Part shown: one piece after another, positions 45,684 to 54,795 of the stretch
How positions within the stretch are numbered: position 1 is the stretch's first letter
Layout: each line of letters starts with the position of its first letter
DNA from: Kaiparowitsia implicata GSE-PSE-MK54-09C
GTDB taxonomy: Bacteria; Cyanobacteriota; Cyanobacteriia; Elainellales; Elainellaceae
DNA length: 64,000 bases
Direction of reading: 5' to 3'
Assembly (NCBI GenBank): GCA_019359435.1
Contig: JAHHHI010000078.1
Coordinates: 1-64,000, forward strand
Program-made: the position numbers and the translations under genes
Notes under the pieces: model-generated
What the model was told of the DNA's origin: nothing
The model's database searches: none
The model's input: only the letters and a program-made list of their open reading frames with translations

Positions 45684-46116
45684 GGTGTAAAGATCCCCGG
45701 CTCATGCGTAATTCGTACTCTTCTATTGTTAACGAGTGGGATGATAGAGGATACGGGAGATCTCCCCAATGTAGGGGGGGAGGTTCACCCAACTTGTTAA
45801 GAAAATATGGACAGACGGAGGATTTTACTTCCAACGTCTCTATAAACCCATTGAAAAGGGTGTTGGCATGTCCTCCCCCCTTTTGATTGCTGAAGGCTGG
45901 GTGTCTGGAGTCTAGCGCTGTAGGGGCTATTTGCCGCAAACAGCCAAACCCCAAAATGTCTCCTATAATTTTGCTCTGTGCAGATCATAAAAAGCCTACC
46001 GCTCAGGCTAGTTACTTGAGACGATAGATAGATAGATAGAGATGAGGCTGATGGGTGCTCAATGCCAATTGGCACGTCTTCATTGTGTGGTCGCACTGTT
46101 CGTTGCAAGTTGATGT
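45684..46116. other. intergenic region upstream of queA with GATA microsatellite
   Basis: At 46023-46040 GATA is repeated four and a half times about 80 bases before queA. No other feature is seen. Overlapping short frames in both directions are not credible. Confidence 0.55.
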
Positions 46117-47319
46117 ATGACAGAGTTTGAGACTGAGGTTGACCGGGGCTTGAGTGCTCCGGCCATGGCGGGGGCGATCGCCCCCTCTGAGGCAGATCTA
46201 ACCCTTACCAGTTACGATTACCCCCTGCCGCCCGAGCGCATTGCCCAAAATCCGGCTGTGCCCCGCGATAGCTCACGCTTGCTGGTGGTCAAGGATCTGA
46301 TCCAGCATGAGCATTGTCAATTTCATGCCCTACCCGACCTGCTGCGCCCGGGTGACTTGCTCGTGCTCAACAATACGCGGGTGATTCCAGCGCGGTTATT
46401 TGGGCGCAAGGTGGGCGGGGCCAAGGTCGAAGTGTTGCTACTCGAAGAGCGCGAGCGGGATTGTTGGCTGGCGCTGGTGCGTCCGGGGCGACGGCTCAAG
46501 CCCGGTGCCCGTATCGAGTTTTTTCAAGACCCGACTGTGTTGACCCAAGAGACGACGCCTTCGCCTGACCTCACAGCCACAGTGCTGGCCGCCGATGCTG
46601 AAACCTCGGGACGGCTAATTCAGTTCGATCTGCCGACCGATCAGTCCCTGCTCTCGGTCATAGAGACGATAGGTCACGTGCCGCTGCCCCCCTACATCAC
46701 CGGCTCTCAGGCAGATGCAGAGCAATACCAAACCGTGTATGGCGATCGCCCAGGCTCTGCCGCTGCACCCACAGCAGGGCTGCATTTCACCCCAGAACTC
46801 TTGCAGCGTTTAGCCGAGACCGGCATCAACCACGCCTGCGTGACGCTGCATGTGGGGGTAGGCACCTTTCGCCCGGTAGAGGTGGACGACATCACCGCCC
46901 ACCACATGCATGGAGAATGGCTAGAGGTGTCTGCGGAGGTGGTTGCACAGATCGAGGCGACCAAAGCTCATGGTGGGCGGGTGATTGCAGTGGGAACAAC
47001 GGCCACCCGAGCACTTGAGGGTGCAGCCCAAGGCAGTGCGCTCCAACCGTACTGTGGCAAAACCCGTCTGTTCATCTACCCTGGCTATCGCTGGCGCGTG
47101 GTGGATGGGTTGATCACCAACTTTCATTTGCCCAAGTCGAGCTTGCTGATGCTGGTGAGCGCGCTGGTCGGTCGGCAGCGGTTGCTGAACTTGTATCAGG
47201 AGGCGATCGCCCAAGAGTACCGTTTCTACAGCTTTGGTGATGCCATGCTGATTCTGCCAGAGGCCATTCTATCGGCTGCAAAACTATCGGAACCGACTCT
47301 GTTGCAGGAAGACCGTTAG
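46117..47319 (+). CDS. queA: S-adenosylmethionine:tRNA ribosyltransferase-isomerase
   Basis: QueA transfers and isomerises the ribose of SAM onto preQ1-modified tRNA to form epoxyqueuosine. The core starts at LTSYDYPLPPERIAQNPAVP. Conserved segments follow: LLRPGDLLVLNNTRVIPARL, AAPTAGLHFTPELL, HVGVGTFRPVEVDDITAHHM and NFHLPKSSLLMLVSALVG. The first ~25 residues are extra, so translation may begin at an internal ATG such as 46162. The 400-residue length is within range. It is monocistronic. Confidence 0.95.
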   Translation: MTEFETEVDRGLSAPAMAGAIAPSEADLTLTSYDYPLPPERIAQNPAVPRDSSRLLVVKDLIQHEHCQFHALPDLLRPGDLLVLNNTRVIPARLFGRKVGGAKVEVLLLEERERDCWLALVRPGRRLKPGARIEFFQDPTVLTQETTPSPDLTATVLAADAETSGRLIQFDLPTDQSLLSVIETIGHVPLPPYITGSQADAEQYQTVYGDRPGSAAAPTAGLHFTPELLQRLAETGINHACVTLHVGVGTFRPVEVDDITAHHMHGEWLEVSAEVVAQIEATKAHGGRVIAVGTTATRALEGAAQGSALQPYCGKTRLFIYPGYRWRVVDGLITNFHLPKSSLLMLVSALVGRQRLLNLYQEAIAQEYRFYSFGDAMLILPEAILSAAKLSEPTLLQEDR

Positions 47320-47363
47320 GAGAGTGTTAGGGCGATCGCGAGATACAACGCTGGAGCGTAGCC

Positions 47364-47768
47364 CTAAGGCCGCTGCGTGGCGATCGCCAGCCGCACCCCA
47401 GGAATCTCGCGGAGTTGATCCATCAGTGTCACCACCTGCCCGTGGGGCACATCTCGGTCAGCATTGACCACAACCAGTTGATCGCCTTCGGCAGCAGCCA
47501 CCAGTTCCGTAATGCGGATCTGTAGCGATTCTGGGGCGATCGCCTCTTGATTAATCGCCACGCCACCTTGGGGATCTAGCGTGACCACCAGAGGCGTCTG
47601 GGTTTGCAGCTCAGCAGTCTCAGCCCCCGGCAGGTTCACCGGCAACCCTTCTGAGCGGGTGAGAAACAGTGACGACATGATGAAAAACGTCAGCACCGCA
47701 AAAATCACATCGATCATCGGCACGATGTTAATTTGTGGCGTGGGTTCTGGCTCACTAGGAAGACGCAT
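47364..47768 (-). CDS. exbD: ExbD/TolR-family biopolymer transport protein
   Basis: The 134-residue protein has one N-terminal membrane helix beginning INIVPMIDVIFAVLTFFIMS, which contains the conserved Asp that carries protons. A periplasmic domain follows (PLVVTLDPQGGVAINQEAI, LVVVNADRDVPHGQVVTLMD). With ExbB it would form a proton-driven motor energising TonB-dependent outer membrane uptake. No tonB is adjacent. It lies 71 bases downstream of exbB on the same strand. Confidence 0.9.
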   Translation of the reverse strand: MRLPSEPEPTPQINIVPMIDVIFAVLTFFIMSSLFLTRSEGLPVNLPGAETAELQTQTPLVVTLDPQGGVAINQEAIAPESLQIRITELVAAAEGDQLVVVNADRDVPHGQVVTLMDQLREIPGVRLAIATQRP

Positions 47769-47839
47769 GGGTTAGGCACTCAGATTAGGCATTCAGGGCA
47801 ACAAAAGATAGAAGTAGCGCAGAGAACATCGCTCGAGAA

Positions 47840-48496
47840 TTAATAAACCGCTTTGTCTTTGGGTGGTTGGGGCGATCGCTCAAACCGTCGTCGATAAAGC
47901 AGTTCCACCTGTCCGCCATACTCCTGAATCAGCGCGATCTGCCGTTGATAAAGACCGCGAAAGGTATTGGCAAATAGAAGAGTGGCGATCGCCACCACCA
48001 ACCCGGCCGCCGTAGAAATCAACGCTTCACTAATCCCCAGCGTGACACCTGCCGTCTGGGTACTGCCCAAATCCCCCAATCGCAGCGACGCAAACGACTG
48101 AATCAACCCCAGCACCGTGCCCAACAGCCCCAGCAACGGCGCAACGCTAATCACCGTATCAAACACGGTACTAAACCGCTTGAGCAGTGGCAGCTCAGCC
48201 TGAGCCGCACTCTCTAGGGCCAGCCGAAACTCTTCTGGCGTAGGCTGCTCTAACTCAAGCGCCGCCAAAAAAATTCGTGCCATCGGCAGATCGGCATGCT
48301 GCTCTAGCTTTTGAAATGCCGCGCGAGCGCTACGTCGATACAGCGCCAGCACCTCCTGAATCACTCGATCTTGCCGATTCGCCACCTTAGACCAAAAGAC
48401 AAGCCGCTCCATCACAAGCGCAAATGCCAAAATCGACAACCCCAACAGGGGCAGCATGACAATTCCGCCAGATTGAAACAGGGTTTGAATGCCCAT
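47840..48496 (-). CDS. exbB: ExbB/TolQ/MotA-family proton channel protein
   Basis: The 218-residue protein has three membrane helices (about residues 10-30, 105-130 and 150-175). It carries the family signature VAPLLGLLGTVLGLIQSFASL and the downstream ISEALISTAAGLVVAIATLL with conserved Thr/Ala positions. It partners with ExbD to use the proton gradient. It lies between the DUF2993 gene and exbD, with 39- and 71-base gaps, so the three may be one transcript. Confidence 0.9.
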   Translation of the reverse strand: MGIQTLFQSGGIVMLPLLGLSILAFALVMERLVFWSKVANRQDRVIQEVLALYRRSARAAFQKLEQHADLPMARIFLAALELEQPTPEEFRLALESAAQAELPLLKRFSTVFDTVISVAPLLGLLGTVLGLIQSFASLRLGDLGSTQTAGVTLGISEALISTAAGLVVAIATLLFANTFRGLYQRQIALIQEYGGQVELLYRRRFERSPQPPKDKAVY

Positions 48497-48535
48497 GCAT
48501 AGCCTCAGGCTGGGGTAGAACTACCCAACGATAGC

Positions 48536-49327
48536 CTACTGCTTGGGAAAATGATCCACCTGAGCATAGCCGCTAAAGGTCAGCTGCTGACCGTGGGTTT
48601 CTAGCCGATTCACCCGAACCTGCACGCCATCTAGATCAAACCGATCAAAATCCACCATTCCGTTCAAAATTTCAGCAAATGCCATAGTCAATACTTCCGA
48701 TAGCCCCTGCATGTCGTCAGGAACATCATCGGGGACGAACTCAGGATCACTAAACAAAATGCGCCGCCGCCGCTCTACAGACAGCGTAGCCCGCATGCTG
48801 ACGGGCACATTATCGCGGTTGGGCAAATCGGTGACAGCCCAAATCTGCACTCGGTTTTCAGACAGCAGTTGCACTTGCACATCGCGAAAGGCAATCGGCT
48901 CCCCTCCAGAGAGATTCGTCACGGCCTCGCTGGTCACGTTGACCAAATGCTGAGTGACTAAGCTAGAGGTAAATGCCTTGTTAATCGCGGCTTCTGTAAG
49001 AACAACCTGGGCTACCGCCTGAGTCGGCTGGCGCAGCTTAATTTGCCCCGATAGCATAGAAGACGGATCGATACTCACGGCATCCGTCGCAAACGACATC
49101 TCTGCAACATGGAAATCGCGACGGATCACCAAATTCCGCCCTTGCATCTTGAAACTATCGATACTGCCCTGCAGCAGCTTGCTAGAGGGGTGGCAGCGAA
49201 TATCCACATCTACGACTTCGCAAGTGGTAAACAGATGGCGAATAGACTGACTAGCAACAGCGTTTAACATCTTGGCTCCAACGTCAGTGCGGGCTTCGCC
49301 GGTAGAATTGTTGAGCAGGCCAAACAT
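48536..49327 (-). CDS. DUF2993 (LmeA-like) protein
   Basis: From the ATG at 49327 the protein starts MFGLLNNSTGEARTDVGAKM and is 263 residues. It matches the cyanobacterial DUF2993 pattern in AVASQSIRHLFTTCEVVDVDI, VLTEAAINKAFTS and LDGVQVRVNRLETHGQQLTF. Actinobacterial LmeA members bind phospholipids of the envelope; a lipid-binding envelope role here is by analogy. No clear signal peptide is present, unlike many relatives. The alternative start at 49387 would add 20 residues without improving this. It is probably co-transcribed with exbB-exbD. Confidence 0.75.
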   Translation of the reverse strand: MFGLLNNSTGEARTDVGAKMLNAVASQSIRHLFTTCEVVDVDIRCHPSSKLLQGSIDSFKMQGRNLVIRRDFHVAEMSFATDAVSIDPSSMLSGQIKLRQPTQAVAQVVLTEAAINKAFTSSLVTQHLVNVTSEAVTNLSGGEPIAFRDVQVQLLSENRVQIWAVTDLPNRDNVPVSMRATLSVERRRRILFSDPEFVPDDVPDDMQGLSEVLTMAFAEILNGMVDFDRFDLDGVQVRVNRLETHGQQLTFSGYAQVDHFPKQ

Positions 49328-49778
49328 AGCAGTGCGCTCGGTGTAGATGTTACTGTTTGTAACAAAATGCAGCCATACCTGCAACATTTCGCAACAGACT
49401 TGTCTTTACTATAGAGTCTCCAGATGGGAATCTGGCTTAAATCCCTAGTCTGATCCGCCACAGTCTTCAAAACTCAAGGTGGAAACAATGGCAAGCAGCC
49501 TGTACCATTCTATGTACACCAGATGAACGCCAAGCAAATTGCGAGCAAAATTCATTCGGTCGGTAGAGCTTTGCAAATCAGCTATGGTTCTACATAGAAA
49601 CTGCAAACGGGGTAGCCGCACTACACTGGTTGCACTGCACCTGGTTGCATTGTGACTGGTTGCACTGCACCAGTTGCTCAGTTGTTGCTATGGGGCTGCA
49701 GTTTTGTCGGTCGCGGCTGTTTTGTCAGTCGCGGCGATCGCCCCTTCTCTTGAAAGATCACTAACTCGGATTCTCGGT
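49328..49778. other. intergenic region with tandem repeats upstream of nadK
   Basis: A 15-bp unit CTGGTTGCACTGCAC occurs three times at 49626-49670, the middle one diverged. An 18-bp unit GTTTTGTCGGTCGCGGCT occurs twice at 49701-49736. The upstream frame extension of nadK runs through these repeats and encodes an Ala/Val-rich stretch, so I treat it as non-coding. Confidence 0.65.
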
Positions 49779-50696
49779 GTGCCCAAAGCTGGCATCATTT
49801 ATAACGACATCAAGCCCATTGCCTGTCGCACTGCAGAAGACCTGCGCGACAAGCTAGTTTCCTACGGCTGGGATGTGCATCTAGCGACAGGGATGGGCGG
49901 CATCTTGGGCTATTCCAAGCCCAACCGTCCGCTCTGCCATACCCCTATTAACAGCTTGGCGCCTCCTGGCTTCGATGATGAAATGGCCTTTGCCATTGTG
50001 CTAGGCGGGGATGGCACCGTGCTGGCGGCATTTCGTCAGGTGGCTCCCTGGGGCATTCCGCTGTTGACCATCAACACGGGGCATATGGGGTTTCTAACCG
50101 AGCTATACCTATCCCAGTTGTCTCAGGCCTTAGAGCGGCTGATAGCAAGTGATTATGAGGTCGAAGAACGCGCGATGATGGCGGTGCAGCTCTACCGGCA
50201 AGACCTGCTCTGCTGGGAGGCGCTGTGCCTGAATGAGATGGTGTTGCACCGCGAGCCATTGACTAGCATGTGCCACTTTGAGGTAGAAGTGGGGCGTCAT
50301 GCCCCCGTCGATATTGCGGCAGACGGCATTATTATTTCAACCCCGACTGGGTCAACCGCCTATGGGCTTTCGGCCGGCGGGCCTGTGATTACCCCCAATG
50401 TGCCTGTGCTGCAACTGGTGCCCATTTGCCCTCATTCGCTCGCGTCTCGGGCGCTGATATTTGCTGATTCTGAGCCCGTTACGATCTTCCCCGCAAACCC
50501 GACGCGGTTGGTCATGGTGGTGGATGGCAATGCAGGCTGCTATGTGCTGCCAGAAGATCGAGTGCGGATTCAGCGATCGCCCTACAGCGCCAAATTCATT
50601 CGCCTCAAAACACCCGAATTTTTCCATCTGCTGCGAGAAAAGCTGGGTTGGGGACTCCCCCATGTGGCCAAGCCTACCTCAGTCGAACTGCCCTAG
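49779..50696 (+). CDS. nadK: NAD kinase
   Basis: The enzyme phosphorylates NAD to NADP. The GTG start at 49779 gives [20 protein letters not shown], the usual cyanobacterial NadK beginning. The catalytic GGDGT is in [20 protein letters not shown]. The NE/D motif is CLNEMVLHR and the conserved late segment is [20 protein letters not shown]. The length is 305 residues, normal for the family. A longer frame to 49674 is open but repeat-derived. Confidence 0.93.
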   Translation: MPKAGIIYNDIKPIACRTAEDLRDKLVSYGWDVHLATGMGGILGYSKPNRPLCHTPINSLAPPGFDDEMAFAIVLGGDGTVLAAFRQVAPWGIPLLTINTGHMGFLTELYLSQLSQALERLIASDYEVEERAMMAVQLYRQDLLCWEALCLNEMVLHREPLTSMCHFEVEVGRHAPVDIAADGIIISTPTGSTAYGLSAGGPVITPNVPVLQLVPICPHSLASRALIFADSEPVTIFPANPTRLVMVVDGNAGCYVLPEDRVRIQRSPYSAKFIRLKTPEFFHLLREKLGWGLPHVAKPTSVELP

Positions 50697-51024
50697 GCAG
50701 GCGCACGGGCCTACTGAGTTGACTAAGCCACAGAGGTGGAACTTCCACAAGTCGCTCAGCGTCAGACATGACATCTGTTGAGTGGGCTAGACCCAGCAAA
50801 AGTTCACCACGCCACGATATCTCCAAGTCATGCCTGAAGCACCGTATACTCTCGATCCGTTGCTTATCCACAATAGCGACAACCTGAGTTTGGGATAGGC
50901 TCAAGCCTCTCTTAACCTAAACTGACGTTGCGATACGTTTTCCTCTGATCTGGGATGATCTCAGAGTCTCCGTGCTAAAACTTGATGAGTTCTTGCCAAT
51001 AGGGCATTGCAATGGGGCGTAGTA
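50697..51024. other. intergenic region between nadK and nblR
   Basis: It holds an inverted copy of the dispersed repeat at 50883-50929. No gene or tRNA is seen. Confidence 0.5.
50883..50929 (-). repeat. dispersed ~47-bp repeat, inverted copy
   Basis: The minus strand reads AACGTCAGTTTAGGTTAAGA through to GAGCCTATCCCAAACTCAGG, collinear with copy 2 and the same length. It lies upstream of nblR. Confidence 0.75.
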
Positions 51025-51714
51025 ATGGAGAGTACGGAACAGACGCCACGGGTCTTGCTGATTGAGACGGATGAAACCCTGGCTCATAGTATGGGCGACG
51101 ATTTGCGAGAAGCTGGCTATGATGCGGCGATCGCCCTAGATGCTGCAACGGGCCTAAAGCGCGCTGAGGAGTTTCAGCCTGCGCTGGTGGTGGTTGATCG
51201 CCTGCTGGCGGGTGAATCAGGGCTGTCGCTGTGCAGTAGCCTGCGCTCTGTGGGGGCTCGCATGCCCGTGCTGCTGCTAATGGCAAAAGATGGCATAGAA
51301 GACCGCGTTGCCTGTCTAGAAGCCGGAGCAGATGATTATTTCCTCAAGCCCTATCGAGCGGATGACTTTCTCAAGCTGGTGCGGTTTTACCTACAGCCCG
51401 ATGTGGCCACCAGTGAACAATTGCGGTTTGCCGACCTGATGCTAGATTTAGGCACCCGCCGTGCCGCCCGGGGCGATCGCCCGATTGACCTGACCATGAA
51501 AGAATTCGAGCTGCTGAAGTATTTAATGGAACATCCCCGCGAAGTGCTCACCCGAGAGCAAATTTTAGAAAACGTCTGGGGCTATGACTTTATGGGTGAA
51601 TCCAACGTGATCGAGGTCTATGTGCGGTATCTGCGCCTCAAGATTGAAGATGACGGCAGCAAGCGGCTGATTCAAACGGTACGAGGTGTGGGCTATGTAT
51701 TACGAGATGCGTAA
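51025..51714 (+). CDS. nblR: NblR-type response regulator
   Basis: NblR controls phycobilisome breakdown during nutrient or light stress. The 229-residue OmpR-type protein starts MESTEQTPRVLLIETDETLA. The receiver domain has the phosphoacceptor-position Asp in LVVVDRLLAGESGLSLC and the Lys in DDYFLKPYRADDFLKLVRFY. However, the usual switch Thr/Ser is Met (VLLLMAKDG), and the first acidic pair is reduced to ETD. NblR is known to work without phosphorylation, which fits. A winged-helix DNA-binding domain follows (LTMKEFELLKYLMEHPREVL). The start could also be at 51007. Confidence 0.87.
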   Translation: MESTEQTPRVLLIETDETLAHSMGDDLREAGYDAAIALDAATGLKRAEEFQPALVVVDRLLAGESGLSLCSSLRSVGARMPVLLLMAKDGIEDRVACLEAGADDYFLKPYRADDFLKLVRFYLQPDVATSEQLRFADLMLDLGTRRAARGDRPIDLTMKEFELLKYLMEHPREVLTREQILENVWGYDFMGESNVIEVYVRYLRLKIEDDGSKRLIQTVRGVGYVLRDA

Positions 51715-51734
51715 GCGCAAGGCAGAGACAAAAA

Positions 51735-52285
51735 TGGGATATGGATTCAGACAGGGCGGCATGCCGCTGACTCGACAGACAATGCTGCCGCTGATGACGA
51801 CTGCGTTGGCCGTTGGCCTTAGCGTGCTGCTGCTGGGCTGTTCTGCACCACCCCAAAGTGCAGATACTCAAGCCAATGCAGCTCTGGGGCAGCAGTTGCC
51901 GGTGACGGCCGAAGCCCTGATTGCGGGGCAGGTGGTGCAGCTAGAAGTCGCCGGGACTCCCTCCGAACAGGCCATGGGGTTGATGTATCGCCCATCTTTA
52001 GACGATAACCGGGGCATGCTGTTTCGCTTTAGAGGCCCGCGCCGCGCCCAGTTTTGGATGAAGAATGTGCAGATTCCCCTGGATATGGTGTTTTTGCTGA
52101 ATGGAGAAGTGCGGGGAATTGTGACCGCGCCCCCCTGTGAGGCCGACCCCTGCCCTACCTATGGCCCTAATGAGCCGGTTGACAGTGTCATCGAGCTGCG
52201 GGGTGGTCGAGCCAGTGAGCTAGGCCTATCGGAGGGCGATCGCATCACCATTCAACCAATCACCGCACCGCAGACGCAACCCTAA
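51735..52285 (+). CDS. DUF192 lipoprotein
   Basis: A signal sequence with lipobox (LAVGLSVLLLGCS) precedes a DUF192 domain of about 120 residues. Typical parts are VAGTPSEQAMGLMYRPSL, RGMLFRF, QFWMKNVQIPLDMVFL and VIELRGGRASELGL. The family is of unknown function. The ATG at 51735 starts 21 bases after nblR; 51761 is an equally good start. The two genes share a transcript ending at the hairpin at 52343. Confidence 0.85.
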
Positions 52286-52342
52286 CGCCCCAAACTGTCA
52301 GAACTAAGCCCGTGCTTGTCCGCAACATAGGCGGAGCGGGTT

Positions 52343-52383
52343 AGCGTTGCGGCAGTCCCAGGCTGCGGGACTGCCGCAACGCT
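52343..52383 (+). terminator. terminator after nblR-DUF192
   Basis: AGCGTTGCGGCAGTCCC and its exact complement form a 17-bp stem with a 7-base loop. An eight-T run follows about a dozen bases later (52396-52403). Confidence 0.85.
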
Positions 52384-53270
52384 ATCGAACGCACGTTTTT
52401 TTTAGGCTGCAAAACCCGGTAAAAGGCTAAGGGAGGGCGAAACTATGAGCAGTGCCCAAGCTATCCATGCGTGGATTTGACAGGTGATCTAACCAGAGAT
52501 AGTGGGGAATCCGAACGTCGGGCTGGCTTTGTGATTCGGCTAGTGGGACTGCGATCGCACAACCCGCAAAATTACACAACTTAACCCAGCAGAAATTTCA
52601 GCAATTAATGCTACACTCCTTACTCAATGTATTTCTGCGGTTAGGAAATTTACGGACATTGATGACGCCGCTAGGCGAAGTCGAGTGAAATCACGGAAGG
52701 GTGTTCTCGGTGGTTTGGGGTTTAATGCCAAAGCCGCCTTACAAGATAACTCTGGCGTGCGGGAAGCTACCTCTATCTGTCAAAAGATAGAGAGCAATCA
52801 TACCCGATTGTCTAAGCGAGAATCACTCCATCGGAGCATGCCAGGTTAAAGGGGCGATCGCACAATGGGAAGCCATGTAGATCAGTCTCGTTGCTGGGAA
52901 GGCCATCACAACTTGCTGAATCAATCATCGGCATCGAAAGATGGGTCAGTTGCCAAACTGGACACCCCGTCACATTGGTGCTAAGTGATCACAGCATAAT
53001 AAAGACCCTTTGAGCTGATGAGTTATGGCAGGTATGGTCAGGTAGGATGCCTACTGAAGCTTGACCCGCAGAGCCAATTCCACATAACGGTTACGCATTC
53101 ATATATGCCCTAACGTAGCGCTCGATTCACGCCGACTCTACTGGCTTATTTCATTGCCGCATCCGTAATTCTCAATCTTGAGAGTGAAGCGTTTAAGCTG
53201 ACTGACCCAACCAACTTCTTACCTAGCTGTCCGCAGGTCTTAACCTAAACCTAAACCCCAATTTGAACCC
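52384..53270. other. gene-free stretch with possible IS200/IS605 right-end relic
   Basis: About 890 bases hold no frame of 60 codons. CTCTATCT-GTCAAA-AGATAGAG (52771-52792) is a perfect hairpin. GGGAAGC lies just before it and TCTAAGCGAGAATC soon after, an arrangement seen at right ends of IS200/IS605-type elements in cyanobacteria. The remainder could be a long 5' leader of the DUF2949 gene. Confidence 0.4.
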
Positions 53271-53272
53271 CT

Positions 53273-53283
53273 AAGGAGGTGAT
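53273..53283 (+). promoter_or_regulatory. exceptionally strong Shine-Dalgarno
   Basis: AAGGAGGTGAT matches the complement of the 16S rRNA 3' end over 11 bases, seven bases before the ATG at 53291. It fixes the start of the DUF2949 gene. Confidence 0.85.
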
Positions 53284-53290
53284 ATTCCAA

Positions 53291-53482
53291 ATGTCGTCCG
53301 TTAACTACGCCAAACTCATTAAATTCTTAAGCGAAGACCTAATGCTACCTGCCGCATCCATTGAGGTGGCACAAAAAACCAGCGAAAAAGCTCAGGGGCC
53401 TCTGCCGATGGTGCTCTGGCAGTACGGGCTTGTGACACTAGAGCAGCTCGACCGCATTTATGATTGGATGGAAACCGCGTAA
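53291..53482 (+). CDS. DUF2949 small cyanobacterial protein
   Basis: The 63-residue protein starts MSSVNYAKLIKFLSEDLMLP and ends QYGLVTLEQLDRIYDWMETA. The ending G-PLPM-VLWQYGLVTL-x-QLD-x-I-x-DW-x-ETA is characteristic of the cyanobacterial DUF2949 family, which is of unknown function. It is all-helical and acidic. The near-perfect ribosome binding site predicts high expression. It stands alone between a gene-free stretch and the convergent vipp1/pspA gene. Confidence 0.85.
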   Translation: MSSVNYAKLIKFLSEDLMLPAASIEVAQKTSEKAQGPLPMVLWQYGLVTLEQLDRIYDWMETA

Positions 53483-53628
53483 ATCCCACCCTGTCGGGTT
53501 TGCGGCTGCTAGTGCATTTCTCTTATGGTCAATTCCTGCTAATTTCTGTTAATTCCTGAAATTGTGACGGGCGATCGCTCCACTCGCTACGGGCTTTCGC
53601 TCATGCACTTTCACTAACGCTTTCTCAG

Positions 53629-54387
53629 TTACGCGCCTTCCTCTAGCTCTGCCCTGAGTTGCGCCAGATCTGAATCCTCTCCTGCATCGACCGGCTCGGC
53701 CTGAGCTGGGGGTAACGCTTCCGCCGGAGCCCCCGACAGCAGTTGCTCCTTCATTGCGGCCAGCTCTTCGTCCACATCGCCGCTTTCGAGCGAGGAAAAG
53801 CGCTCTTCAAGGCTATCTTGGTTCAGTTCGGCGATCGCCGATGACCGAGCTTCCAGCTCTTGCACTTTATCTTCCATCCGCTCAAAGGCCGCCATGGCAC
53901 CACTGGTGCTCGTCCGCCCCAGCATTTCGTTTAGCTGCTCCGAGGCCTTGGCCGAACGCGCCCGGGCAATATACATATCTTTTTTGGTCTTGGCCTCCGA
54001 TAGCTTGCCTTCGAGCGCCACTAGATTTTGCTTCATCTGCGCGACAATCTGGTTTTGCTGGTCAAGCTGAGTTTTGATCGAGCTGGCCGTTTCCACATAG
54101 GATTTGCGCCGAGTAAGCGCTTCTTTTGCTAGCGCATCATCCCCTTTTTGCAGGGCCAGCTGCGCCCGCTGATACCACTCGGTTCCGAGCTTATCGGCCT
54201 GGCTCATCTGCCGCTCGCTACGCTTCTGAGCGGCGATCGCCTGCGCCACGCCCTGCCGCAATCGGATCAGGTCTTCCTGCATATCAATAACGGCCTGCTC
54301 CAGGATTTTTTCTGGATCCTCGGCTTGCCCAATGAGGCTATTCAGGGTGGCTCGAATGACCCGGCTGATGCGATCCAACAATCCCAT
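53629..54387 (-). CDS. PspA/IM30 (Vipp1)-family membrane-remodelling protein
   Basis: The 252-residue protein begins MGLLDRISRVIRATLNSLIG, the amphipathic helix that binds membranes. A long coiled coil follows (VAQAIAAQKRSERQMSQADK onward), then LNEMLGRTSTSGAMAAFERM, a conserved ESCRT-III-like hinge. A C-terminal extension with a final helix (SDLAQLRAELEEG) distinguishes Vipp1 from PspA, so I favour Vipp1, needed for thylakoid formation and membrane repair. PspA proper cannot be excluded, as cyanobacteria may have both. Confidence 0.88.
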   Translation of the reverse strand: MGLLDRISRVIRATLNSLIGQAEDPEKILEQAVIDMQEDLIRLRQGVAQAIAAQKRSERQMSQADKLGTEWYQRAQLALQKGDDALAKEALTRRKSYVETASSIKTQLDQQNQIVAQMKQNLVALEGKLSEAKTKKDMYIARARSAKASEQLNEMLGRTSTSGAMAAFERMEDKVQELEARSSAIAELNQDSLEERFSSLESGDVDEELAAMKEQLLSGAPAEALPPAQAEPVDAGEDSDLAQLRAELEEGA

Positions 54388-54795
54388 AACGCAGCTCCGT
54401 CTATAACAAACAACTCAAACGTAATAATTAAAACTAAGGTCTTGAACGCAATGAGCATAAGCCGACCGAGCACCGGTGGCAGTGGACTCAGCAGAGGCCA
54501 AGACCTGACCCAGGGTGTGCCCACATTCTATCCTTGCAGCGGGTTCGCAAACTGTCACTCTCACTGAGATTAAAGCGAAGAGAGATAACGACAAACCCTC
54601 TAAGGGCAGGCCTTTTAGAACGGGATTGGAGTGCTTACAGACCCGGTCTCAAGCTCGGCTTGAGCTTTGTCTTGAGCAGCTTTTTTGTTAACCACAGTTA
54701 ACCCGACCACAGCTCACCCAATGGGTTGCCCCGTTACCGCGGATTCTGTCTACATCCTACCTTACGTCTCTAGCGTCTTTGCTGTAGCCGTTGCT

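Noticed and set aside
45598-45954. 118-codon minus-strand frame
   Set aside because: It overlaps the start of the better 129-residue gene in another frame and has no features.
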